A stretch of 64,000 bases of DNA, from assembly GCF_000429665.1 (NCBI RefSeq), contig NZ_KE386938.1, positions 114,609 to 178,608 on the forward strand, in the 5' to 3' direction. The DNA comes from Azovibrio restrictus DSM 23866 (GTDB lineage: Bacteria > Pseudomonadota > Gammaproteobacteria > Burkholderiales > Rhodocyclaceae). Positions within the stretch are counted from its first letter, which is position 1, and each line of letters starts with the position of its first letter. The position numbers and the translations under genes were made by a program. The notes beneath the pieces were generated by a model, which was not told the origin of the DNA, ran no database searches, and saw only the letters and a list, made by a program, of their open reading frames with translations. This document shows positions 35,726-43,701 of the stretch, piece after piece.

Positions 35726-37104
35726 ACGCCCGGGTGGAGGAAATGGCTGCCCACGTGCTGGTGGTGGACGACGACGAGGACATCCTGCGGCTCCTGGCCA
35801 TGCGGCTCCGGGCCCGGGGCTTCCGGGTCACGGCCGTGGGCTCGGCGGAAGAGGCCCTGGCCCGGGTGGCGGTGGACCCGCCCCGGGTGGTGGTGAGCGA
35901 CATCCGCCTGCCGGGCCGGGACGGCCTGGCCCTGTTCGAGGAAATCCACCGTACCCGGGCCATGCTGCCGGTGATCCTGCTCACCGCCCACGGCACCATT
36001 CCGGACGCGGTGGAAGCCACCTCCCGGGGAGTGTTCGGCTACCTGACCAAGCCCTTCGACAGCCAGGTGCTGCTGGAAAAGATCGACCAGGCCCTGCTGC
36101 TCTCGGCCAGCAGCCAGCCCCAGGCATTGCCCCTGCCCACCCGGCCCGGCGGCGGCGAAGCCTGGCTGGAGGGACTGGTGTATCGCAGCAGCGCCATGGC
36201 CGACCTGCTGGCCGAGGCGCGCATGGTGGCCGCCTCCGACGCCAGCGTCCTGATCCGGGGCGAAAGTGGCACGGGCAAGGAGGTGCTGGCCCGGGCCATC
36301 CACCGGGCCAGTCCCCGGGCCGCCGGGCCCTTTGTCGCCATCAACTGCGGCGCCATTCCCGAGCAGCTGCTGGAGTCGGAGCTGTTCGGCCACGTCAAGG
36401 GCGCCTTCACCGGCGCCGCCAGCAGCCGGGTCGGGCTGATCCAGGCCGCCAGCGGCGGCACCCTGTTCCTGGACGAAATCGGCGACATGCCCCTGGCCCT
36501 GCAGGTGAAGCTGCTGCGGGTGCTCCAGGAGCGCAGCGTGCGGCCGGTGGGGGCGACCCAGGTGGAACCCGTGGATGTGCGCCTGCTCTCGGCCACCCAC
36601 CGGGACCTGGAAAGCGCCATGGCCCAGGGCCAGTTCCGGGAGGACCTGTACTACCGCCTGGACGTGGTGTCCCTGACCCTGCCGCGCCTGGACGAGCGGC
36701 GCGAGGACATTCCCCTGCTGGCCGCCCATTTCGTGCGCCAAGTGGCGGGCAAGTACGACAAGCCCATCAACGGCTTCGCCCCGGAAGCCCTGGAACTGCT
36801 GGCCACCAGCACCTGGCCCGGGCAGGTGCGGCAGCTCTACAACGTGGTGGAACAATGCTGCGCCCTCACCTCCACCCCCCTGATTCCCCTGACCCTGGTG
36901 CAGCGGGCCCTGCGCCAGCCGGCCCTGGAGGCCCTGAGCTACGCCGAGGCCAAGCAGCGCTTCGAGCGCAACTACCTGGTGCAGCTCCTGAAGCTCACCG
37001 ACGGCAGCGTCGCCGACGCGGCCCGCATCGCCGGGCGCAACCGCACCGAGTTCTACCGCCTGCTGCAGAAGCACGACCTGGCTCCGGCCATGTTCCGCTC
37101 CTGA
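35722..37104 (+). CDS. glrR: GlrR/QseF-like sigma-54-dependent response regulator
   Basis: The 460-residue protein has a receiver domain (VVDDDED near 16, phospho-acceptor in VVSDIRLPGRDG near 59), a AAA+ sigma-54 activator domain (Walker A GESGTGKE near 180, GAFTGA near 228 for sigma-54 contact, LFLDEIGDMPL near 250) and a Fis-type helix-turn-helix at the end. All parts needed to activate sigma-54 promoters are present. Two fitting operators lie upstream of the kinase gene, beside the bactofilin promoter. Confidence 0.92.
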   Translation: MNARVEEMAAHVLVVDDDEDILRLLAMRLRARGFRVTAVGSAEEALARVAVDPPRVVVSDIRLPGRDGLALFEEIHRTRAMLPVILLTAHGTIPDAVEATSRGVFGYLTKPFDSQVLLEKIDQALLLSASSQPQALPLPTRPGGGEAWLEGLVYRSSAMADLLAEARMVAASDASVLIRGESGTGKEVLARAIHRASPRAAGPFVAINCGAIPEQLLESELFGHVKGAFTGAASSRVGLIQAASGGTLFLDEIGDMPLALQVKLLRVLQERSVRPVGATQVEPVDVRLLSATHRDLESAMAQGQFREDLYYRLDVVSLTLPRLDERREDIPLLAAHFVRQVAGKYDKPINGFAPEALELLATSTWPGQVRQLYNVVEQCCALTSTPLIPLTLVQRALRQPALEALSYAEAKQRFERNYLVQLLKLTDGSVADAARIAGRNRTEFYRLLQKHDLAPAMFRS

Positions 37105-37106
37105 GG

Positions 37107-37156
37107 GGCGTCGCCCGGGGGCGACGCCAACACCGGGGAAATCCCGGGGCGTTTTT
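37107..37156 (+). terminator. Tandem hairpins after glrR
   Basis: A perfect 9-bp stem (GGCGTCGCC 37107-37115 with GGCGACGCC 37120-37128) is followed by a smaller one (CCGGG 37133-37137 with CCCGG 37143-37147), GGC and a T-run at 37152-37156. It probably ends the glr operon. Confidence 0.6.
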
Positions 37157-37242
37157 CCAATGCATTGATTCGCAAGAATTAATGATGCTGGCGTGAAGTT
37201 TGCATAGGGGCTCCATCCGTAGTCAAGAAAAGGAGCGCCAGA

Positions 37243-37590
37243 ATGATGCGAGGAAATTTACGCCATGCCGGCCTGGGGCTGGTGCTGGCTCTGGCCGTCC
37301 TGGGGCTGGGGGCTTCCGCCACCGATAATCAGGGCTTGGAACTGCTGGCCGCCCTGGGCGAAGCCCGGCAGACCCTGGACCAGTCCCTGGGGGAGCAAGT
37401 GGGCCGGCATCTGCAGGGGGATGGCGGCCTGACGGGCGCCAGTCTCAGGGTCGAGGCCCGGGACGGCGTGGTGACCCTGGTGGGACAGGTGCCGGATCAG
37501 CATGCGCTGCAACGGGCCATGCACCTGGCGGCGGCTGTCAAAGGCGTGCGGGAAGTGCGCAACAACCTGGTGATCAGTCCGCCCGTCTGA
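37243..37590 (+). CDS. Exported BON-domain protein
   Basis: The 115-residue product has a signal peptide (LGLVLALAVLGLGASA) and one BON domain near 45-112 (LRVEARDGVVTLVGQVPDQ, VREVRNNLVI). BON domains bind phospholipid surfaces and occur in periplasmic envelope-stress proteins such as OsmY. The start follows AGGAG. It stands alone between the glr operon and the metal-resistance island. Confidence 0.82.
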   Translation: MMRGNLRHAGLGLVLALAVLGLGASATDNQGLELLAALGEARQTLDQSLGEQVGRHLQGDGGLTGASLRVEARDGVVTLVGQVPDQHALQRAMHLAAAVKGVREVRNNLVISPPV

Positions 37591-37688
37591 GCCCGGCGCC
37601 GGAACCCCTGGGCTGGCTGCGGCACCTGTTGCCCCGCCTGCCCGCGGGCCTGGCCCCGGGCCTGCACCGGCCCGGCTGAGGCCGCCCT

Positions 37689-39092
37689 TCACTCCCGGCC
37701 GGGCAGGCGCAGGGTGAAGCGGGTCAGGCCGGCGGCGCACTCGGCCCGGATGTCGCCCCCGTGCGCCACGGCGATGGAACGGGTGATGGCCAGCCCCAGG
37801 CCGGCGCCCCCCTCGCCGCCCCGCTGGCGGGCGCCATCCACCCGGTGGAAGCGCTCGAAAATCCGCTCCAGCTGGGCGGCGGGAATGGGCGGGCCGGGAT
37901 TTTCCACGCTGATTTCCACCGCGCCGCTACTGTCCGGTGCGATCCGGAGGCGCACCGTCGCCCCGGCGGGGGTATAGCGCAGGGCGTTGGAAATCAGGTT
38001 GCCCAGGGCCCGGCGCAGCATCAGGGCGTCGCCGCTGACCGTGGCGCCGCCGTCCACCTCCAGGCGGATTCCCTTTTCCTCCGCCAGCAGGCCGTAGAAC
38101 TCTTCCAGGGATTGCAGCAGCGCCGCCAGATCCACCTGTTCCCGGTGCGGCACCATCAGGCCGTTTTCCGCCTGGGCCAGGAACAGCATGTCGCCGATCA
38201 TGCGCGACAGGCGTTCATGCTCTTCCAGGCTGGAATAGAGCACCTCCCGGTATTCCTCGGCGCTCCTGGCCCGGCTCAGGGCCACCTGGGTCTGGGTCAT
38301 CAGGGCCGTGACCGGGGTGCGCAGTTCGTGGGCGATGTCGGAGGCGGCCCCCGAAAGGCGGGTGAAGGCGTCCTCCAGACGCGCCAGCATCTGGTTCAGT
38401 TCCCGGGCCAGGGGTTGCAGTTCCGGGGGCAGCGGCTCGGTTTCCAGGCGTTCGTGCAGCCGCTCGCCGGAAACCCGCCGGGCCAGGCCCAGCAGCTGCC
38501 CCAGGGGCGCCAGGCCGCGCCGGGCGGCGATCCAGGCGCAGAGCAGGTTGCCCAGGATGGCCAGGCCCAGGGCCCAGGCCAGGGAGCGGACAAAGCCAGC
38601 CATGAAGTGCTGGTGGTGTTCGATATCCACGCTGATCGCCACCTGCACCCATTGCCCGTCGGCCGTCCGGGCCAGGGCCAGGATGCCGCGCTGGGGCTTT
38701 CTGCCTGGGTCGTCGCCCGCGTAGGCCTGGGGGTGTTCCGCCTCGCCCGGGGCGGCCGGGTAGCGCAGCAGCCATTCGGGGATGCCGGCCCCGCCGATGA
38801 ACAGGGGAAATCCCTCCTGGTCCAGGACCGTCAGCCCCAGGTGCGGGTGACCCAGCAGGGCCGGACCCAGGCGCTTGGGCAGGGCTTCCAGCAGCTGCTC
38901 TTCCGGCAGGGTGGCGATGATGCTCCGGCTCAGGGTCAGCTTGCCGTGCAGTTCTTCCAGGTCCCCTTCGCGAAAGTGGATATCCACTTCGCGCCCCACG
39001 AACAAGCCCAGGCCCAGCAGGATCAGGGTGGACAGCAGGGCAAACAGCAGCGCCAGGCGCAGGGTGAGGGAGGGGCGCCAGCGGGGCGGCAT
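37689..39092 (-). CDS. Heavy-metal sensor histidine kinase (CusS/CopS type)
   Basis: The 467-residue kinase has two membrane helices (about 10-32 and 165-187) around a periplasmic sensor, a HAMP domain, the HisKA box DIAHELRTPVTALMTQTQ near residue 255 and an HATPase domain with NALRYTPAG and GGAGLGLAITRSI. The pattern is that of the CusS/CopS/IrlS group that senses copper or silver. An ATG at 39149 would add 19 residues. The partner regulator lies upstream, separated by a small gene. Confidence 0.87.
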   Translation of the reverse strand: MPPRWRPSLTLRLALLFALLSTLILLGLGLFVGREVDIHFREGDLEELHGKLTLSRSIIATLPEEQLLEALPKRLGPALLGHPHLGLTVLDQEGFPLFIGGAGIPEWLLRYPAAPGEAEHPQAYAGDDPGRKPQRGILALARTADGQWVQVAISVDIEHHQHFMAGFVRSLAWALGLAILGNLLCAWIAARRGLAPLGQLLGLARRVSGERLHERLETEPLPPELQPLARELNQMLARLEDAFTRLSGAASDIAHELRTPVTALMTQTQVALSRARSAEEYREVLYSSLEEHERLSRMIGDMLFLAQAENGLMVPHREQVDLAALLQSLEEFYGLLAEEKGIRLEVDGGATVSGDALMLRRALGNLISNALRYTPAGATVRLRIAPDSSGAVEISVENPGPPIPAAQLERIFERFHRVDGARQRGGEGGAGLGLAITRSIAVAHGGDIRAECAAGLTRFTLRLPGRE

Positions 39093-39194
39093 GGATCTAT
39101 CGGGGGATTTGTTCGGCGATGGCCTGAGCCCAGGGATAGAGCGGGCCATAGATTTTCACCAGCTGACTCAGGTGTGGTCTGAGCGTCGCGGGGG

Positions 39195-39380
39195 TCAATG
39201 GGTTTCCCGGGCCTGGCGCACGGCCTGCTGGATGGCGCTCTGCACGTTCTGCTGCAGCACATTCCGCGCCGTTTCAGCCTTGTTGCGGGCTTCCTGGGCA
39301 ACCGCCTGCATCAGGCTGCTCAGCTGGGCATCGCTCGGTTCGTGCTCAATGTCATTCAGGTCAAACACGGTATCGCTCAT
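39195..39380 (-). CDS. Small acidic helical protein of unknown function
   Basis: The 61-residue product is acidic at its N-terminus (FDLNDIEHEPSDAQL) and then one amphipathic helix rich in Ala, Gln and Arg (AVAQEARNKAETARNVLQQN). A strong AAGGAAAG ribosome site precedes the ATG at 39380. It sits between the metal response regulator and its kinase on the same strand, so it is probably cotranscribed. I recognise no family. Confidence 0.55.
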   Translation of the reverse strand: MSDTVFDLNDIEHEPSDAQLSSLMQAVAQEARNKAETARNVLQQNVQSAIQQAVRQARETH

Positions 39381-39456
39381 GTCAGCGCTTTCCTTGTGGC
39401 AGGGAGGCTTGATTGTGGCTCAGGGCGGGGTTTGCGCCAAGCGGGGTTGGTCGAGC

Positions 39457-40134
39457 TCAGGCTTCCGGCACTTCCAGCACATAGCCCATGCCGCGCACGG
39501 TGCGGATCAGCTTGGGGTCGAAGGGGTCGTCCATCTTGGCGCGCAGGCGGCGCACGGCGACTTCGATGACGTTGGTGTCGCTGTCGAAGTTCATGTCCCA
39601 GACCTGGGAGGCGATCAGGGAGCGGGGCAGGACCTCGCCCTGGCGGCGCAGCAGCAGTTCCAGCAAGGCGAATTCCTTGGCGGTCAGATCGATGCGCTGG
39701 CCGGCCCGGGTGGCCCGGCGTTTCAGGGGGTCCAGCTCCAGGTCGGCGGCACGCAGGATTTCCGGTTCCTTGGCCTTGCCCCGGCGCAGCAGGGTGCGCA
39801 CCCGGGCCAGCAGCTCGGAAAAGGCGAAGGGTTTCACCAGGTAATCGTCGGCCCCCAGCTCCAGGCCGCGTACCCGGTCCTCCACCTGGTCCCGGGCGGT
39901 GAGGAACAGCACCGGCATTTCCCGCCCGGCGGCGCGCAGGGTCTGCAGCACCTGCCAGCCGTCCAGGTCGGGCAGCATCACGTCCAGGATCAGCAGGTCG
40001 GGGGCGCCGGTCAGGGCCAGGTGCAGACCGTCCGGGCCGTTGCGCGCCAGGTCCACGCCGAAGCCGGCCTCCTGCAGGCCCTGGCGCAGGTAGTCGCCGG
40101 TCTTGGGCTCGTCCTCGACGATCAGGATGCGCAT
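39457..40134 (-). CDS. Heavy-metal response regulator (CusR/CopR type)
   Basis: The 225-residue OmpR-type regulator has a receiver domain ([14 protein letters not shown], phospho-acceptor in [14 protein letters not shown] near 51, conserved lysine in DDYLVKPF) and a winged-helix DNA-binding domain ([32 protein letters not shown]). It closely follows the heavy-metal regulator subfamily. It is divergent from the metal-efflux operon; a palindrome in the gap is its likely operator. Confidence 0.9.
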   Translation of the reverse strand: MRILIVEDEPKTGDYLRQGLQEAGFGVDLARNGPDGLHLALTGAPDLLILDVMLPDLDGWQVLQTLRAAGREMPVLFLTARDQVEDRVRGLELGADDYLVKPFAFSELLARVRTLLRRGKAKEPEILRAADLELDPLKRRATRAGQRIDLTAKEFALLELLLRRQGEVLPRSLIASQVWDMNFDSDTNVIEVAVRRLRAKMDDPFDPKLIRTVRGMGYVLEVPEA

Positions 40135-40206
40135 GGCTGCTCCTCGTGTTCTCCGGGCCGTCATTTTGCCCCGGCCGGGGCGGCTCTGTCCCCGGTGGCG
40201 GCGAAC

Positions 40207-40222
40207 ATTACAAAGATGTAAT
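40207..40222. promoter_or_regulatory. Likely CopR/CusR operator
   Basis: ATTACA and TGTAAT form a perfect inverted repeat with a four-base gap (AAGA). This is the layout of heavy-metal regulator boxes. It lies between the divergent regulator gene and the efflux operon and could control both. Confidence 0.65.
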
Positions 40223-40286
40223 CCGGGCGTCAGCCTGGTGTCGGGGCGCCTCGGCCATCATCGCCACATCCCTGGAGGAGCCCGCC

Positions 40287-40724
40287 ATGAAACTTTCTGC
40301 CCTGCTCTGCGCCGCCCTGGTGAGCGGCACCGCCCTGGCCTCCGGCCAGCCCCTGCTGGAAGTCTACAAAAGCCCCTCCTGCGGCTGCTGCGGCGCCTGG
40401 GAACAACACATGGCTGCCGCCGGCTTCAACGTGCGCAGCCAGCCGGTCCGGGATGTGCCGGCCCAGCGCCAGAAGCTGGGCATGCCCGAGGCCTACGGCT
40501 CCTGTCATACGGCCCGGGTGGGCGGCTACCTGATCGAAGGGCACGTGCCCGCCGCCGACGTGCGGCGCCTGCTGGCGGAACGGCCTGACGCCATCGGCCT
40601 CGCCGTGTCCGGCATGCCCCAGGGCTCCCCGGGCATGGAAAGCCCCCGGCCTCAAGCCTACGACACCCTGCTGATCCGTAAGGACGGCCAGGCCCGGGTC
40701 TATCAGCACCACCCGGCCCGATGA
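40287..40724 (+). CDS. DUF411 family exported metal-associated protein
   Basis: The 145-residue product has a signal peptide (MKLSALLCAALVSGTALA) and the DUF411 core: VYKSPSCGCCGAWEQHMAAAGF with a CxCC motif, the SCHTARVGGYLIEGHVPAADV block and a conserved C-terminus. Such proteins are common in copper and silver resistance operons and may bind the metal in the periplasm through the cysteines. It is the first gene of the efflux operon and overlaps the next by four bases. Confidence 0.87.
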   Translation: MKLSALLCAALVSGTALASGQPLLEVYKSPSCGCCGAWEQHMAAAGFNVRSQPVRDVPAQRQKLGMPEAYGSCHTARVGGYLIEGHVPAADVRRLLAERPDAIGLAVSGMPQGSPGMESPRPQAYDTLLIRKDGQARVYQHHPAR

Positions 40725-41911
40725 AGCGCCTCCTGTTCCTGGCTGCCCTGCTGACCCTGGGCCTGCCGCTCCGGGCCGAGCCCTTGTCCGCCATTTTTGC
40801 CCGGGCCTGGCAGCGGGCGCCCCAGGCGGCCCTGGTTCCCGCCCGCCAGGACACGGCCCGGGCCGGGCAGGAGGCGGCCGCGGCCCTGTTTCCGGAAGCG
40901 CCCAGCCTGGCCCTGCTGCACACCAGCGACCGGAGCACCGAAGACCGGGGCCGCCGGGAAGACGAGCTGGAGCTCTCCCTGCCCCTCTGGCAGTGGCATC
41001 AGCAATCGGCGGCCCGGCAGGCCGCCCAGGCCCTGACAGGAGAGCAGGAAGCCGCCATTAGCCTGGACCGGCTCGCCCTGGCCGGGGAGTTGCGCCGCAG
41101 CCTGGCCGCTCTGCGCGCCGCCCTGAGCGCCGCCGAGCTGGCCCGGGAACAGGCCCGCCTGGCCACGGCTCTGGAGGCGGACGTGGCGCGCCGGGTCAAG
41201 GCTGGCGACCTGGCCCGCAGCGACCTGCTGCTGGCCCGCCAGGAAGCCCTATCCAGCCAGGGCGAGGCCGCCCGCCTGGAGGCCGAGCTGGCCCAGGCCC
41301 GGCAGCAATGGCGCCTGCTTACCGGTGCCGACGCCCTGCCCGACCCCCTGGAGGAAACGCCGCCGGGGTCTGAGGATATGGCCGGGCACCCGGAGCTCCT
41401 GGCCGGCGCCCGCCAGGTGGACCTGTCCCGGGCCGAATTCGAACTGGCCCGGGCCTCGCGCCGGGGCGCCCCGAGCCTGGAACTGAGCTACAGCCGCAGC
41501 CGGGACGACTACGCCGCACCCCGCCAGGACGCCCTCAAGGTGGGCCTCCGCATTCCCCTGGAATCTGCTGCCGTGAGCCAGCCCCGGCTGGCTGCCGCCA
41601 ATCAGGCGCGCATCCAGGCCGAAGCCGAACAACTGCGGCGCCAGGCCGAGCTGCCGGGCCGCATCGACAGCGCCCGGGCCCGGCTCGCCGCTGCTGACAC
41701 CGCTGCCCGCCTGGCCCGGGAGGGCGCCGCCCTGGCCGGGGAGCGCCAGGCCCTGCTGCAGCGGGCCTTCCAGCTCGGGGAACTGGGCTACGCCGACTAT
41801 CAACGGGTCCTGGCCCAGACCCACGCCGCCCGCCTGGGGGCGGCACAGGCCGAAATCCGCCGCGCCAGCGCCATCGCCGACCTGAACCAGGCCCTGGGAA
41901 AGTTGCCATGA
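40721..41911 (+). CDS. TolC-family outer-membrane efflux protein (CzcC/CusC-like)
   Basis: The 396-residue protein has a signal peptide (LLFLAALLTLGLPLRA) and two helical repeats with strong Ala/Leu/Arg heptads typical of the TolC tunnel (EAERL-like helices near 100-190 and 285-380). It forms the outer-membrane exit of the RND pump encoded downstream. The start overlaps the DUF411 stop, and its own stop overlaps the next gene by four bases. Confidence 0.82.
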   Translation: MKRLLFLAALLTLGLPLRAEPLSAIFARAWQRAPQAALVPARQDTARAGQEAAAALFPEAPSLALLHTSDRSTEDRGRREDELELSLPLWQWHQQSAARQAAQALTGEQEAAISLDRLALAGELRRSLAALRAALSAAELAREQARLATALEADVARRVKAGDLARSDLLLARQEALSSQGEAARLEAELAQARQQWRLLTGADALPDPLEETPPGSEDMAGHPELLAGARQVDLSRAEFELARASRRGAPSLELSYSRSRDDYAAPRQDALKVGLRIPLESAAVSQPRLAAANQARIQAEAEQLRRQAELPGRIDSARARLAAADTAARLAREGAALAGERQALLQRAFQLGELGYADYQRVLAQTHAARLGAAQAEIRRASAIADLNQALGKLP

Positions 41912-42459
41912 ACCTGAAATCCACCCTGGGCCTGCTCCTGGCGGGCCTGATCTGTTCCCTGCCCCTGGCCGCCCACGAGGGCCATGACCACGGGGACGAG
42001 GCCGCCCAGGCCCCGGCCCAGGCCTTGCCCCGCTTTGCCGTACAGGGGGAGGCGCTGGAGGTGGTGGGGGTGTTGGCCGCCGACACCCTGGTGCTCTACG
42101 TGGACCAGCGGGCCGACAACGCCCCGGTGACCGACCTGGCCGTGGAAGTGGAAGGCCAGGGCTGGAAAGGCGTGGCCGAGCCCGACGGCCTGGGCGCCTA
42201 CCGCCTGCCCCTGCCGGCAGCCCTGGGAGATCCGGCCCGGGGCGGGCACCACCCCCTGACCCTGACCCTGAGCAACGACACCCAGGCCGACCTCCTGGCG
42301 GCGGAACTGGTGCTGTCCGAAGCCGGGCCCGCCAGCCCGGCTGGCAGCGGCGCCTGGAACGGCTGGCCGGGCGGCCCGCTGCTGCTGTTACTGCTGCTGG
42401 CGGGCCTGGGCGCCGCCGGTGTATTCCTGCGGCGGCGCTCCCTGAGGAAATCCCCATGA
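41908..42459 (+). CDS. Exported His-rich membrane-anchored protein in metal-efflux operon
   Basis: The 183-residue product has a signal peptide and, right after it, a metal-binding-like AAHEGHDHGDE. The middle is a beta-rich domain of about 90 residues, followed by a C-terminal membrane helix (LLLLLLLAGLGAAGVFL) and a basic tail. It would be a periplasmic domain held in the inner membrane. I know no named family; the position suggests metal delivery to the pump. It overlaps both neighbours by four bases. Confidence 0.65.
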   Translation: MNLKSTLGLLLAGLICSLPLAAHEGHDHGDEAAQAPAQALPRFAVQGEALEVVGVLAADTLVLYVDQRADNAPVTDLAVEVEGQGWKGVAEPDGLGAYRLPLPAALGDPARGGHHPLTLTLSNDTQADLLAAELVLSEAGPASPAGSGAWNGWPGGPLLLLLLLAGLGAAGVFLRRRSLRKSP

Positions 42460-43628
42460 GCAAACCTCTTTCCACCTGGGCCGCCCTGTTGGCGTTCCTG
42501 ACCCTGCAACCCGGCGCCGCCGCCCTGGCCCACGAAGGCCATGAGCACGCCGAGCCGGCAGCTGCCACGGCGGCCGCGCCGGTCAAACCCGTCACCGGCC
42601 AGCCCCTGAGCGAAGCGCCCCTGCGCCTGCCCGACGGCAGCCTGTTCGTGCCCAAGTCCGTGCAGCGCCGCATGGGGGCCCAGGGCCTGCGCACGGCGCC
42701 GGTGGCGAGCGGCAATTTTCCCCGGGTGCTGAGCCTGCCCGGCCAGGTGATCGCCGATCCGGGCAGCGGAGGCCGGGTGCAGACCCTGCAGGCCGGGCGC
42801 CTCGCGGCCGGGCCCGAAGGTCTGGCGGTGCTGGGCCAGCGGGTGAAGAAGGGCCAGATCCTGGCCTGGCTGGAACCCGCCGCCGGGGCTCTGGAAAAGG
42901 GCGCCGGCCAGGCGGCCCTGGCCGAGCTCACGGCCCAGGAAAGCCTGCTGGCCAGCCGGGTGGCGCGTCTGGAGCAACTGGAAGGCAGCGTGCCCGCCAA
43001 GGATATCGAACAGGCCCGCATCGAGCTCCGCGCCTTCCGCCAGAAGAAGGCCGCCGTGGCCGGCAGCCTGGGGCGGGAAGCCCTGCGCGCCCCGGTGGAT
43101 GGGGTGATCGGCGCCGCCAACGGGGTGGCCGGCCAGGTGGTGGACGCCCGGGAAGTGGTGTTCGAGGTGTTCGACCCGGCCCGTCTGGCCGTGCAGGCCC
43201 AGGCTCCCGATCCCGCCGCCCTGGCCGCCGGGGTGGAAGGCGGCAGCCTGGACCTGGGCCAGGGCGTCGGGGTGGAACTGGCCTTCGTGGGCATGGGCCG
43301 CAGTTTGCAGGCCCAGTCCCTGCCGGTGCTGTTCCGGGTGCAGCCGCAGCCGGACATGCCGCAGCTGGTCCTGGGCCAGTCGGTGCAGGTGCTGGCCCGG
43401 GTGCGCCAGAGCCGCGCCGCTCCGGTGCTGGCCATTCCCGCCAGCGCCCTGGTGCGGGACGGGGACAACCAGGCCCGGGTCTGGGTGCATGGGGCGCCCG
43501 AGCGTTTCGAAGCCCGCTCGGTGCGGGTGGAGCCCCTGGACGGGACCCGGGTGGCCGTCATCCAGGGCCTGCAGGCCGGCGAGCAGGTGGTGCGGGACGG
43601 CGCCGTGGACCTGAACCGGGTGCGCTGA
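42456..43628 (+). CDS. RND efflux periplasmic adaptor (CzcB/CusB-like)
   Basis: The 390-residue membrane-fusion protein has a signal peptide ending before [10 protein letters not shown], a His-rich stretch like that of the preceding gene. The adaptor core follows: a lipoyl half ([19 protein letters not shown]), a coiled-coil hairpin near 140-200, a second lipoyl half ([14 protein letters not shown]) and barrel domains. It joins the RND pump to the TolC channel. The RND gene starts 73 bases downstream. Confidence 0.87.
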   Translation: MSKPLSTWAALLAFLTLQPGAAALAHEGHEHAEPAAATAAAPVKPVTGQPLSEAPLRLPDGSLFVPKSVQRRMGAQGLRTAPVASGNFPRVLSLPGQVIADPGSGGRVQTLQAGRLAAGPEGLAVLGQRVKKGQILAWLEPAAGALEKGAGQAALAELTAQESLLASRVARLEQLEGSVPAKDIEQARIELRAFRQKKAAVAGSLGREALRAPVDGVIGAANGVAGQVVDAREVVFEVFDPARLAVQAQAPDPAALAAGVEGGSLDLGQGVGVELAFVGMGRSLQAQSLPVLFRVQPQPDMPQLVLGQSVQVLARVRQSRAAPVLAIPASALVRDGDNQARVWVHGAPERFEARSVRVEPLDGTRVAVIQGLQAGEQVVRDGAVDLNRVR

Positions 43629-43701
43629 ATCATGGGCGCCCCATCCCTTTTCCTGCGCCCGGGCAGCCACTGCCGCCCGGGGCATCCGGCCGGAGGCCTG
43701 C

